The notes beneath the pieces are model-generated. The model was not told the DNA's origin and did not search any database. It saw only the letters and a list, made by a program, of their open reading frames with translations. From NCBI GenBank assembly GCA_958295685.1, contig OY282365.1, positions 1,736,001-1,800,000 of the forward strand: DNA of 64,000 nt, in the 5' to 3' direction. This DNA is from an uncultured Dehalococcoidia bacterium (GTDB lineage: Bacteria; Chloroflexota; Dehalococcoidia; Lucifugimonadales; CATQGZ01). The translations under genes were made by a program, and so were the position numbers. Positions 44,882-53,193 of this stretch are shown here, piece after piece. The stretch's first letter is position 1. Every line of letters begins with the position of its first letter.

Positions 44882-46107
44882 AGGTCCTCCCAGTTTGTGA
44901 AGGCATCAGTCACTGACCCGAAGCCCGGAAGGTTCGTATCAGCAACTGTCATGATCTCCGCGGTTCGGTTTCCACCTGCCCTAGGACCGCGCATAGCTCG
45001 GCCCGCCATCTGCGAGTAAAGGACTAGCGACATGGTTGGGCGGGCGATGATGACACAACGGGTGCGGGGGGCATCAAAGCCAGCAGTTAGCACGCCATAG
45101 TTGAATATCACCATGTGCTCTCTGCTGTCGTCCTTGAAGGCATCTATTATTGCTCGACGCTCTTCACTAGGCGTACTTGCAGTAACCACTTGGCTCAGGT
45201 TTCCTTCGCGTTGAACGAGTCGATTGCATTCAATGGCGCTCTCGACCGAAGGACAGAAGACGATGGTTCGAGGGTGATGCGCCACCGCGTGCTTGGCGAG
45301 TTCGACGATCTTGTATGTACGCTCATCGTTGCGCCCCAAGCTATCGAGATCGTCCCTGGTATAGTCCATGCCTGGTTCAGGCTCTGGAACCGCAATGCCT
45401 GAGTCAAAGCTGATAGGCACAAAACGTGGATCTGCCAGATACTGGTTCTGAATCAAGTATGTGACGGGGCTATCGTGCCCCATGGGGTCTATCGAAACTT
45501 TGGTCTGGTTGAATATGCGGGCAAGTTGGTAGTCGGCGTCAGTCAACTTGGCCGTTCGCCCCGGCGTGGCCGTGAGGCCGAGTAGTGGAGGACGAGTGCT
45601 GCATAGTTGCTCGGTTATGAACGAATAGGTCTTGGCGACCGCCTGATGGGCTTCGTCAAAGATAACAGCCGACGCGCGGTCAGCAAGGTGTGCAAGCAGG
45701 GTGTGGTCCGAGTCCGAAGCGGAGCGCAGCTTGGCTAGACCAGTCACCAGGAAACCGGACGCAAGCTTGCGCAAGTTGAGCGAGCGATTTCCCCAGTATC
45801 GATGGACATGGACTTCTCGCAAGCCAAGGTGCACCCAAGCTCCGGAAATCTCATCCGCGGCCTGTTCACAGAGTTCTTCCGTGGAGACTAGCCATACGAT
45901 AAGGGCGCCGTCGGTGTCCGTCTCGTTCAGCAGACGGCAGGCTGCATGCGACGCGATCCTGGTCTTGCCAGCGCCAGTAGGAAGATGAACGACGACTCGA
46001 CGCTCGGGAGATGACACTGCACGGAGGATGTCGCGTAGGACCTGACGCTGATACGGGTACAGCGAGTACCCGGGACTGACCTTCTTGGCATGCGTCTCAG
46101 ACGCCAC
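44857..46107 (-). CDS. DEAD/DEAH (SF2) helicase
   Basis: A 416-residue superfamily 2 helicase. LYPYQRQVLRDIL is the Q-type lead, Walker A is VVVHLPTGAGKTRIA, the DEAH box is VIFDEAHQAVAKT, motif III LLGLTATPGRT, and the second RecA domain shows TIVFCPSVESAIEC, FNYGVLTAGFDAPRTR and QMAGRAMRGPRAGG. The GTG at 46107 preceded by GAGGGG gives an 11-base overlap with the PP-loop gene; the longer frame from 46221 would overlap it by 125 bases and is less likely. Resembles restriction-type and RadD-like helicases. Confidence 0.85.
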   Translation of the reverse strand: MASETHAKKVSPGYSLYPYQRQVLRDILRAVSSPERRVVVHLPTGAGKTRIASHAACRLLNETDTDGALIVWLVSTEELCEQAADEISGAWVHLGLREVHVHRYWGNRSLNLRKLASGFLVTGLAKLRSASDSDHTLLAHLADRASAVIFDEAHQAVAKTYSFITEQLCSTRPPLLGLTATPGRTAKLTDADYQLARIFNQTKVSIDPMGHDSPVTYLIQNQYLADPRFVPISFDSGIAVPEPEPGMDYTRDDLDSLGRNDERTYKIVELAKHAVAHHPRTIVFCPSVESAIECNRLVQREGNLSQVVTASTPSEERRAIIDAFKDDSREHMVIFNYGVLTAGFDAPRTRCVIIARPTMSLVLYSQMAGRAMRGPRAGGNRTAEIMTVADTNLPGFGSVTDAFTNWEDLWSNNSTS

Positions 46108-46966
46108 ACAGCCCCTCACATTCTTCGTTGAAGGGATTGTCTCCGTTCTGAGGGCTTGCCTCTCGTTCCGCGACGACGCTGGCGAGGGGTCTGCGTGCGG
46201 CGTGAAGGTAAGGGCGACCATTCAGCAATTTGCGTACCGGCGTCTTGGTACTGCTACGGAGCCAGCGGTCGGCGTGCACGGCTTCTTCGTAGCTGTCTGG
46301 CTCAGACCGCTTCAATTCCAGCCAATGTTCATCGGAACGATAGGGGCATATGACGCAAGCCGAACGGGGCAGGTAGCGGCCAGGGTACTGGGAGGCGAAC
46401 CATTCGGCGCAGTCGCGTCGTGTCATTCCGACGTCTACCAGCGGCCATCGGTGTCTAACCCACGGCTCTCGGCTGGGTTTCATGCGGGCCACCTCGTCAT
46501 TTGAGATTCCGAGCCACATCTCGACATGGTGTTCCTTTGGAAATGGCCGACCACGCCGTCCACCAGCAAGCTCCCTGATCCGTCGGTGAATGGGCCTGAT
46601 CTTGTAGTGGTTGGTGCATTGCCGGCGCAACATCCCGTTCTTCCCGTTCTCATTGACCGTGAACAGGGGAACGTCGACGAAGTGGTGACCCGACACCGTG
46701 AGGCCCCTTTTAAAATTAGCCTTCAGATTACCTTCAGACACACGAATCAGTGGATACTGGAGTTGCTCCTCGAGCCAGTCCAGGTGACGATACACATAGT
46801 CCGGCTCCCATCCGGTGTCAGCGAAGATGGCAACGTCGGGTTTGGGATAGCCTGACTTGACCAAACGCGGGTCGGAACGGGACAGCAGGAGCGCCAAGAC
46901 CGAACTCTGCACGCCGGCTCCCAGGCTGAGCGCTCGGTAGACGACTCGGCTAGTGTCTGTGGACAC
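46097..46966 (-). CDS. PP-loop ATPase of the PAPS reductase family (DndC-like)
   Basis: A 289-residue protein with the PP-loop SLGAGVQSSVLALLLSRS near its N-terminus, DVAIFADTGWEPDYVYRHLD, and cysteines at RRQCTNHYK and SACVICPYRS that could bind an iron-sulfur cluster or zinc. Relatives include PAPS reductase and DndC, the sulfur-handling enzyme of DNA phosphorothioation; phage and island copies are common. The start GTG 46966 follows GGAG by five bases; TTG at 46981 is the alternative. It is the first gene of the four-gene unit. No DndA/B/D/E or cysteine desulfurase lies nearby. Confidence 0.82.
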   Translation of the reverse strand: MSTDTSRVVYRALSLGAGVQSSVLALLLSRSDPRLVKSGYPKPDVAIFADTGWEPDYVYRHLDWLEEQLQYPLIRVSEGNLKANFKRGLTVSGHHFVDVPLFTVNENGKNGMLRRQCTNHYKIRPIHRRIRELAGGRRGRPFPKEHHVEMWLGISNDEVARMKPSREPWVRHRWPLVDVGMTRRDCAEWFASQYPGRYLPRSACVICPYRSDEHWLELKRSEPDSYEEAVHADRWLRSSTKTPVRKLLNGRPYLHAARRPLASVVAEREASPQNGDNPFNEECEGLCGV

Positions 46967-46967
46967 T
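46952..46967. promoter_or_regulatory. Perfect inverted repeat at the start of the four-gene cassette
   Basis: AGTGTC-TGTG-GACACT spans the probable GTG start codon of the PP-loop gene. It could be an operator or an mRNA hairpin controlling translation. Six-bp arms can arise by chance. Confidence 0.35.
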
Positions 46968-47011
46968 CTATCTCCGTTCAAGGCGGCCGGAAGCGTCCCC
47001 TGGGGCGGGCG

Positions 47012-47362
47012 CTAGTCGACCAGGGTGATTTCGATGTTGGCTGTTGGGAAGACTGCCATGAGGCTGGCCTGCTTGCCGGACCGGTTGACGAATCCGTGCC
47101 TGACGCCGGCGGGCGCGAGTACGGTCTGCCCGGCCTTCACGGTCGTAACCTCGTTGCCTAGCACGGCGTCGAGCTCGCCTTCGACTAGCAGCATGGCCTC
47201 TTCGGTCGGGTGGGTGTGATTCGGGACCGCGGACTCCGGCTCAAAGGTGAGGTGTCCGAGGCTCAGGGCTTCGGCCCCCTTGCCGCCGTCGACTACCTGC
47301 CAGCGCTTCACGCCGGGGAAGCGTTCTTCGACGTCGGATTCGTTCTTGTCCAGGATAGGCAT
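47012..47362 (-). CDS. Cupin domain protein
   Basis: A 116-residue single-domain cupin. The first cupin motif is FEPESAVPNHTHPTEEAMLLVEG-like (His-x-His and Glu metal ligands), and the second is VLAPAGVRHGFVN with a further histidine. Small cupins are metal-binding enzymes or sensors. It lies between the helicase cassette and an aldo/keto reductase, on the same strand as both but separated from the cassette by 46 bases. Function cannot be specified. Confidence 0.85.
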   Translation of the reverse strand: MPILDKNESDVEERFPGVKRWQVVDGGKGAEALSLGHLTFEPESAVPNHTHPTEEAMLLVEGELDAVLGNEVTTVKAGQTVLAPAGVRHGFVNRSGKQASLMAVFPTANIEITLVD

Positions 47363-47393
47363 GGTTCCTCCTCGGTAGCAGCGGATGCGTGAC

Positions 47394-48311
47394 CTAATCT
47401 GCCGGCGACGGGCGCTCGCCGACGGAGTCGAGGCGCCTCTTGGCCTCTTCGTAGACGGAGACGGGGAGCGGCCTCTTCGTTACGGCGGCCAGGTTCTCGC
47501 GCAGGTGTTCCTGTCTAGTGGTGCCCACGATGATGGTGTGGGCCTCCGGGTGGGTCAGCGTGAAGCGGAGTACGAAGGCCGAGGGGCTTTCGCCTTCGTC
47601 GAGGAGTTCGTGCAGGCGGGCGTCCTCAAAGAGCCGCCAGCGCTCCTGGCTGCCGCGCCCCACGCCTGCCGCGCCCTGGGCGACTCCTCCGCGGATGATG
47701 ATTCCCACGCCCTGCGCGGCGGCACGCGTGATCCAGTCTTCGTGTTCCCGTTCGAGGGCTGAGTATGGTATCTGCATCACGTCGAACACGCCCCAATCGA
47801 GGAAGCGCGGCAGGTGGGGCAGGGTGGTGGAGACTCCGATCCAGTCGACCAGCCCCTGCGCCTTCATGTCGGACATGGCCTCGGCCAGCTTGCCGGACTC
47901 GCACTCATCCACCGTCGGGTTGTGGAGCTGGAGGATGTCCACGCTGTCTCTGCCGAGCCGGCGCAGGCTGACTTCCAGTCCTCTGAACAGGTTGTCGCGG
48001 GTCCACTCGTGGTCGGAGCTGTTCAGTTCCGGCCTGGAGTCGGTGCATCCGCCCTTGGTGGCCAGGTGGAACTCGCCGTATCTGTGGCCCAGGATGCCGC
48101 CGATCCACTCCTCGGCGAAGACGTAGTCGTAGGCGGTGTCGATGAAGTTAATGCCCGAGTCGAGTACCGCGTTGTAGAGTCCGACGGCACGTTGGCGAGT
48201 CCATTGGGGCTTGTCGACGCGGTAGAGCGCGCTGCCGAAGCCCAGGCGCGTGACCTGGAGCCCCGTCCGTCCGAGGGTTGCGGTTGGGAGTCGGTGCATT
48301 CGGGCCTCCAC
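47394..48311 (-). CDS. Aldo/keto reductase
   Basis: A 305-residue aldo/keto reductase. The N-terminus HRLPTATLGRTGLQVTRLGFG is the family start; ATG 48311 or 48299 are both possible. Catalytic residues are in FIDTAYDYVFAEEW (Tyr), FHLATKGG (Lys) and VDILQLHNPT (His). A cofactor-binding TIIVGTTRQEHLREN segment is near the C-terminus. It is the third such enzyme in the window; the three are not close copies. Substrate unknown. Confidence 0.88.
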   Translation of the reverse strand: MEARMHRLPTATLGRTGLQVTRLGFGSALYRVDKPQWTRQRAVGLYNAVLDSGINFIDTAYDYVFAEEWIGGILGHRYGEFHLATKGGCTDSRPELNSSDHEWTRDNLFRGLEVSLRRLGRDSVDILQLHNPTVDECESGKLAEAMSDMKAQGLVDWIGVSTTLPHLPRFLDWGVFDVMQIPYSALEREHEDWITRAAAQGVGIIIRGGVAQGAAGVGRGSQERWRLFEDARLHELLDEGESPSAFVLRFTLTHPEAHTIIVGTTRQEHLRENLAAVTKRPLPVSVYEEAKRRLDSVGERPSPAD

Positions 48312-48325
48312 GCCGGGAGTCGTGT

Positions 48326-48955
48326 CTATGGGGCCGAGCGCAGGAACTGGACTAGGGCCCAGCGGTCGTTTTCGGGGAGCAGTTTTCCGAACTCGGGCAT
48401 GGGAGAGGCGGATGGGCGGCCGCGCAGGATGGTGGAGAGTCCCTGTCTGCCGCCGCCGGTGATGAAGCCGAAGAGTTCGCCGTCGGAGGAGCTCTGGGTG
48501 AGGTCGAGTGTGAGGTCTGCCGGGAAGGGGCCTCTGGTCATGAATGGGAGGATGGGCCCGTCTCCCCGAAGGCCGGGGCCGTGGCAGACCTGGCAGTTGG
48601 TCTCGTACAGCTTGCGCGTGGCCTCGTGGTCGTAGTTCTCTTTCGCGGCCTGCGGGACGGACAGATCGGCGTACTCTTCCAGGCTGGTGTACCTGATCTC
48701 GCGGCCCGTGACGGGCACGGAGTCTTCAGGCGGCAGGATGCGCGGGCCTTCCTGGATGCGGTAGGAGGGCTGGTAGTGCATTTCGGTGAAGACCTGTACG
48801 GTGTTGTCGCCGGTCTCAGGGAACGCGGGGAGCTTGAAGTTGACTCCTGGTCCGACCTCGGTGCGTCCGGAGTTGTTGTCATAGCAGCCCACGGCGGTGA
48901 CGGCCACCGCGGCGGCGAGCGCAAGCCAGGCTATCCGCTCTTTGAGAAGCATCAC
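48326..48955 (-). CDS. actE: ACIII subunit E: monohaem cytochrome c lipoprotein
   Basis: A 209-residue cytochrome c with a lipoprotein signal (AVAVTAVGC) and one haem site, CQVCHG near residue 122, followed by a distal methionine region (PSASPMPEFGKLL). In alternative complex III, ActE passes electrons from quinol oxidation to downstream acceptors on the outer face. It is the last gene of the leftward ACIII operon. Length and position match the family. Confidence 0.85.
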   Translation of the reverse strand: MMLLKERIAWLALAAAVAVTAVGCYDNNSGRTEVGPGVNFKLPAFPETGDNTVQVFTEMHYQPSYRIQEGPRILPPEDSVPVTGREIRYTSLEEYADLSVPQAAKENYDHEATRKLYETNCQVCHGPGLRGDGPILPFMTRGPFPADLTLDLTQSSSDGELFGFITGGGRQGLSTILRGRPSASPMPEFGKLLPENDRWALVQFLRSAP

Positions 48956-49022
48956 CGCGCCTTCAGTCCTCTTCCGTGGAGAGCCGACGAGGGTGGGGGC
49001 AGCGTTTCTCGTGGGACACCGT

Positions 49023-49538
49023 TTACTCCCAGCCTCGTTTGATTTCCTCGACGCCCGCAGTGTTCAGCACCTCTTCGGCCTTGCCGATGCGCTCCGGGCT
49101 GGTGGTCACCGTGACGCCTATGTGGCCTTCGGTAATTCGGGTGTCGTAGGCGCCCATGAATATTCTGGGCAGTCTGGACTCGAAGATGATCCCGATGACG
49201 GTGAATATGATGGCGCCGAGCATGGTGCCTTCGTACATGATGATCGCCATCGGTGGGATGCCCAGGATGGGCTTGCCGCCGGTTACGAGGGGATAGGCGA
49301 GCTGGGTTCCGGCCGTGAGCACCAAGCCGACGATGAAGCCGCAGGCGGCTCCCATTAGGGGCCATCTGTACAGTTTGTGCTCGGGTTCGTGTTCGCCGAA
49401 GGCGCCTTCCGGATAAGGGGTGCCGGTCAGCACCTCGTACTCGTTGGTGTCGTACCCGGCCGAGTTGAGCGCGTCCAGGGCGTTGGCCGCGGCGTTCTCG
49501 TCGGTGTAGAGGCCGATTATGCTTCTCTTGTTCAGCAT
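49023..49538 (-). CDS. actD: ACIII subunit D (DUF3341 family)
   Basis: A 171-residue membrane protein with two central helices (LMGAACGFIVGLVLTAG and TMLGAIIFTVIGIIF) and soluble ends. The N-terminal IGLYTDENAAANALDALNSAG is typical of ActD, a quinol:cytochrome c oxidoreductase subunit thought to be structural. It sits ten bases downstream of the ActC gene and upstream of ActE, a conserved arrangement. Confidence 0.85.
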   Translation of the reverse strand: MLNKRSIIGLYTDENAAANALDALNSAGYDTNEYEVLTGTPYPEGAFGEHEPEHKLYRWPLMGAACGFIVGLVLTAGTQLAYPLVTGGKPILGIPPMAIIMYEGTMLGAIIFTVIGIIFESRLPRIFMGAYDTRITEGHIGVTVTTSPERIGKAEEVLNTAGVEEIKRGWE

Positions 49539-49548
49539 GGCAACAACC

Positions 49549-50925
49549 TTACTCTCTGACTGTGGCCGGGACGGTGGCCCGGCCTATCTTGACCTCGTCT
49601 CTGACGACCATCCCCTCCTTTATGTCGAAGAGGGGTACGAGCGGGAATACGCGTGAGAAGAGCAGCATTCCGAGGGCCACCCAAGCGAACGTCCCCGCGA
49701 CCATTAGTATCTCTATCAGGCTGGGATGGTAGGTTCCCCAATCGAACGTGAAGGGGGTCTTTCGGGCGAGGCCGGGTATGATGATCAGGAACCTTTCGAG
49801 CCACATGCCCACGTTGACGAGAACGGTGGTCCAGAACATCACCCAGACCTTCCGCCGGGCGTTCTTGAACAGCCATACGGGGACGGGGATGAAGTATGCG
49901 GTGAGCAGGAAGATGAGGAAGAGCCAGACGTATGGGTGCTGGAATACCTGGAGTTCTCGGAGGGCGATCTCGGGGGCCTCGAGGGTGTAGAGGGCGAATA
50001 CCCATTCCAGGAAGAAGAAGAAGAACCAGGTGGTCGCGACGATGATGAGGAGCCGTCCGATGGCGTCGAAGTGGTCTGGTCGGATGTATTTGTCGAGCTT
50101 CCACAGCCATACCATGAGGGCCATGATCATAGCGACGGCGGAGACGCCGGAGTGGATGGCGCCGATGATGAAGTAGGGGGCGAATATGGTAGAGTGCCAG
50201 CCCTCAACGCCTATGTTGACGGCGAAGTCCCACGACACGATGCTGTGGACGGACACGAAGACGGGCAGCACTAGGGCGGAGAGCAGGATGCCCGCGATGG
50301 CCTGGAGCTTCCACTGCCTCGGTGTTCCCCGCCATCCGAGGCAGAGGAGTCCGTATACCTTCTGGGCGATGCCCGTGCTGCGGTCGCGTATGACTGCCAG
50401 GTCTGGGAGTAGCGCGACGAAGACGAACAGGGAGCTGGCGGTGAGGTAGGTCATGACGGCGCTGGGGTCCCATATGAACGGCGATCGGATGTTGGGCCAC
50501 ACGCCTCTGGCGAAGTCGTAGGGGAACACCCACAGGGCGGCGCGCCAGGGTCGTCCTACGTGGACCAGCGGAGCGGCCATCAGCGCGGCCGTCAGGGAGA
50601 ATACGGTGAGCACCTCTGCCGCACGGGTTATGGGGCGCCTCCACTCGGCCTGGGTGAGCCGCAGGATCGCCGATATCATGATCCCGGCGTGGCTTATTCC
50701 TATCCAGAAGACGAAGTTGGTCATGAAGAAGCCCCACATCACGGGCCTGTTCAGACCTGTCACTCCCACGCCCTTGTTGAGCATGTATCCGAACGCGCCT
50801 GCCCCGGCCAGGAAGACGACGAGCAGGAAGATGGTGAGTCCCGGCCACCACCTGATGGTGTTGGTCACCCCGTACAGGAGGTCCCTGTTTACCTCTTTTT
50901 GAGTGAACTGGACGTGTTCTTGCAT
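49549..50925 (-). CDS. actC: ACIII subunit C: NrfD/PsrC-type quinol-binding membrane subunit
   Basis: A 458-residue protein with about ten membrane helices. The segments NRPVMWGFFMTNFVFWIGISHAG, WRRPITRAAE, GRPWRAALWVFPYD and RSPFIWDPSAVMTYL are those of ActC, which oxidises menaquinol and anchors the iron-sulfur subunit. It is followed by ActD. GTG/ATG choice is clear: MQEHVQFTQKEVNRDLLYG at 50925. Part of the respiratory chain in the cytoplasmic membrane. Confidence 0.9.
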   Translation of the reverse strand: MQEHVQFTQKEVNRDLLYGVTNTIRWWPGLTIFLLVVFLAGAGAFGYMLNKGVGVTGLNRPVMWGFFMTNFVFWIGISHAGIMISAILRLTQAEWRRPITRAAEVLTVFSLTAALMAAPLVHVGRPWRAALWVFPYDFARGVWPNIRSPFIWDPSAVMTYLTASSLFVFVALLPDLAVIRDRSTGIAQKVYGLLCLGWRGTPRQWKLQAIAGILLSALVLPVFVSVHSIVSWDFAVNIGVEGWHSTIFAPYFIIGAIHSGVSAVAMIMALMVWLWKLDKYIRPDHFDAIGRLLIIVATTWFFFFFLEWVFALYTLEAPEIALRELQVFQHPYVWLFLIFLLTAYFIPVPVWLFKNARRKVWVMFWTTVLVNVGMWLERFLIIIPGLARKTPFTFDWGTYHPSLIEILMVAGTFAWVALGMLLFSRVFPLVPLFDIKEGMVVRDEVKIGRATVPATVRE

Positions 50926-50982
50926 CTGTGTTGCCGCTTCTCTCCGTCCGGGCCCAACCCGGCCATGAGCGTCGTTGGCCGG

Positions 50983-52413
50983 CTAGTCCTTCTTGCCCAG
51001 TACCAACACTTCGGTCTTGTGGAACGGTTTATGTACCTTATACAGCAGCAGTTCGCGCTGCTCCCAGATGTTCACGAGGGGGATGATCCTGGAGGCGATG
51101 AGATACGCGAGGATCACCGCCGAGATTCCCCCGACGATTATGAACACGTCGGGCAGGCCCGGGAGCACGGCGTTCATCTTCTCCACGGCCTCCAGCTCCA
51201 GCTCGTGCTTGTCAATCAGGGGCTCGCCTATTCCGGGCACGGAGTAGGCGGCGACGTACAGCCTTATGCGGTCGAAGAAGGTGCCTATGAGCACGGAGGC
51301 CGCGATGATGGTCGGACCCCAGATGCTCTTCCTCAGTGGGTTCCAGATCATGGTGAACAGGGGCACGACGAAGACCGTGATGAAGGTGACGAAGAAGATC
51401 GGCAGGTATGGGCCGACCATCAGGAGTTCCAGGGCGGCTTGTTCGTTGGGTCTCTTGCCGTACCATAGGACGATGAAGCTGGAGAACCAGAACCAGAACC
51501 AGAGCAGCGAGAGGGCGAACATCAGCTTGCCGAGTCCCCAGAATTGGTCGAGCCCGATGTAGTCTTTGTACCCGCCGAACTGTCGCAGGAAGAACATGGT
51601 CAACAGCATCGTCGCGGCGGCGGCCTGGAGCGCGTTGGCCGCGTGGGTCGCGGGGTAGAGGGCGTCTATCCATCCGGGGACCAGCGCCATCAGGAAGTCG
51701 ACGCTGATGAGGAAGTGGACGAAGACGAGCATCATGAAGTAGAGGGCTCCCAGGATGCCGAGCCTGTGGTAGAGCATGTTCCATTGGCCGGAGGTGCCGC
51801 GCCATCCGAGGGCCAGGCGCGACGCCCAGCGCTGGCGCCAACCGGTGAGGTTGTCTCTCATCGCGGCGAAGTCAGGGAGGGACGAGACCCATAGGAGGGC
51901 TATCCCGAGAGCAACGAGGCCCAGTATGGCGGCGGTCGCCCAGAGGTGCGGCGAACTGACGGGGACGCCGGCGAAGTCTGGGTCTGTCGGGTCGAAGAAC
52001 CACAGCGTGCGCCGCCCGTCCTCCAGTGACGGCAGTATCCACAGCATCGGGATGAAGATCAGCAGGCCAACGATCCCAGTGATCGACCACATCTCGGCGG
52101 CCCTGGATATGGGTCTGCGCCAGTGGGCTTTGGCGAGGCGGGGCGCGATGGCTACCATGGGAGCAGCCTGCGCGGTGGTCAGGATGAACGCGAAGGTGGC
52201 CGCATAGTATCCCCAGAGGCTCCTGTCGTCGACGCCATCCAAGACGCGCATGACGAAGCCAACGATACCCAGCACGGTGAGCAGCCCGAAGGCGGCTACC
52301 GCACGCCAGTACAGTCCGGTGGTCCGGTCGTGGCGTTCGAGCAGGTCGCGGACCACGCCCCTGGGCGTGTCCTGAATCCCGCTGCCGACGTGCCCGACTG
52401 CGTGACTATCCAT
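50983..52413 (-). CDS. actF: ACIII second NrfD-like membrane subunit (ActF-like)
   Basis: A 476-residue polytopic protein (about ten helices) related to ActC in fold and in motifs such as ATFAFILTTAQAAPMVAIAP and AHWRRPISRAAEMW. In ACIII the ActF subunit is a second NrfD-like protein that pairs with ActC. Here it precedes ActC and follows the iron-sulfur gene, an order different from the Chloroflexus operon. Its start overlaps the ferredoxin-like gene by eight bases. Confidence 0.8.
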   Translation of the reverse strand: MDSHAVGHVGSGIQDTPRGVVRDLLERHDRTTGLYWRAVAAFGLLTVLGIVGFVMRVLDGVDDRSLWGYYAATFAFILTTAQAAPMVAIAPRLAKAHWRRPISRAAEMWSITGIVGLLIFIPMLWILPSLEDGRRTLWFFDPTDPDFAGVPVSSPHLWATAAILGLVALGIALLWVSSLPDFAAMRDNLTGWRQRWASRLALGWRGTSGQWNMLYHRLGILGALYFMMLVFVHFLISVDFLMALVPGWIDALYPATHAANALQAAAATMLLTMFFLRQFGGYKDYIGLDQFWGLGKLMFALSLLWFWFWFSSFIVLWYGKRPNEQAALELLMVGPYLPIFFVTFITVFVVPLFTMIWNPLRKSIWGPTIIAASVLIGTFFDRIRLYVAAYSVPGIGEPLIDKHELELEAVEKMNAVLPGLPDVFIIVGGISAVILAYLIASRIIPLVNIWEQRELLLYKVHKPFHKTEVLVLGKKD

Positions 52414-53143
52414 GTGATGCCGACTTGGCTCCTTCTTCGACCTTCTTGAGGTAGACGACGCTCGGTTCGGTACCGTAGTTCTCGAGGAGGCGGTACGCGC
52501 GTCCGTCCTCCTTTTCTTCCTGTTCCTTCAGCCTGGAGACCTTGCTTTCGGGGTCGGCGAAGTCGCCGAACACGAGAGCGCTGGTCGGACAAGCGTTGAC
52601 GCAGGCCGGGCTGAGCGCGCGGTCGCCGTCATCGAGGTCCACTCCATCCCGCTCAGACTCGCGCTCAGTGCGCCGTATCCGCTGCACGCAGAAGGTGCAC
52701 TTCTCCATTATGCCCCTGCTGCGGACGGTAACGTCGGGGTTGAGCTGGTTCGTGAGGGTCTCCGGCCACTCCGGTTCCCAGAAGTTGAAGAACCTGACGT
52801 GGTACGGGCAGTTGTTGGCGCAGAAGCGTGTGCCGACGCAACGGTTGTAGACCTGGACGTTGAGGCCCTGGTCGTTGTGGTAGGTGGCGAACACGGGGCA
52901 GACGGGCTCGCACGGGGCTTCGCCGCAGTGCTGGCACAGGATGGGGATGAAGCGCGCCTTGACGTCGGGGAATTCTCCTTCCCAGTAGCGCTCGACCCTG
53001 ATCCACTCTATCGCCCGCCGCTGGTTGAAGTGCTCCTCCTCGTTGATGGGGATGTTGTTTTCGGACTGGCAGGCGACCACACATGCCTGACATCCGGTGC
53101 ACTTGTCCACGTCTATTACCATTCCCCAGCTTTTTTCGCCCAT
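52406..53143 (-). CDS. ACIII iron-sulfur subunit (ActB C-terminal half as separate protein)
   Basis: A 245-residue protein with four cysteine groups for Fe-S clusters: DVDKCTGCQACVVACQ, CQHCGEAPCEPVCP, CVGTRFCANNCPYH and CTFCVQRI plus ACVNACPTSAL. It corresponds to the iron-sulfur half of ActB. In Chloroflexus this half is fused to the molybdopterin-fold half; here it is a separate gene 50 bases downstream of it. It would carry electrons between the membrane subunits and the cytochromes. Confidence 0.88.
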   Translation of the reverse strand: MGEKSWGMVIDVDKCTGCQACVVACQSENNIPINEEEHFNQRRAIEWIRVERYWEGEFPDVKARFIPILCQHCGEAPCEPVCPVFATYHNDQGLNVQVYNRCVGTRFCANNCPYHVRFFNFWEPEWPETLTNQLNPDVTVRSRGIMEKCTFCVQRIRRTERESERDGVDLDDGDRALSPACVNACPTSALVFGDFADPESKVSRLKEQEEKEDGRAYRLLENYGTEPSVVYLKKVEEGAKSASHG

Positions 53144-53193
53144 GCCGCTCTACCCTCGACTCTCTCTTTGCTCGGATCCGATTGCGTTGCGCC

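Noticed and set aside
46107..46221. Longer start for the SF2 helicase at 46221
   Set aside because: It would overlap the PP-loop gene by 125 bases and add 38 residues without family features; GTG 46107 has a good ribosome binding site and only an 11-base overlap.
42173..46966. Naming the cassette DISARM, Dnd or MZA
   Set aside because: Each shares one or two protein families with it, but the defining partners (DUF1998 and methylase; DndB, D and E; Z1 and AIPR) are absent.
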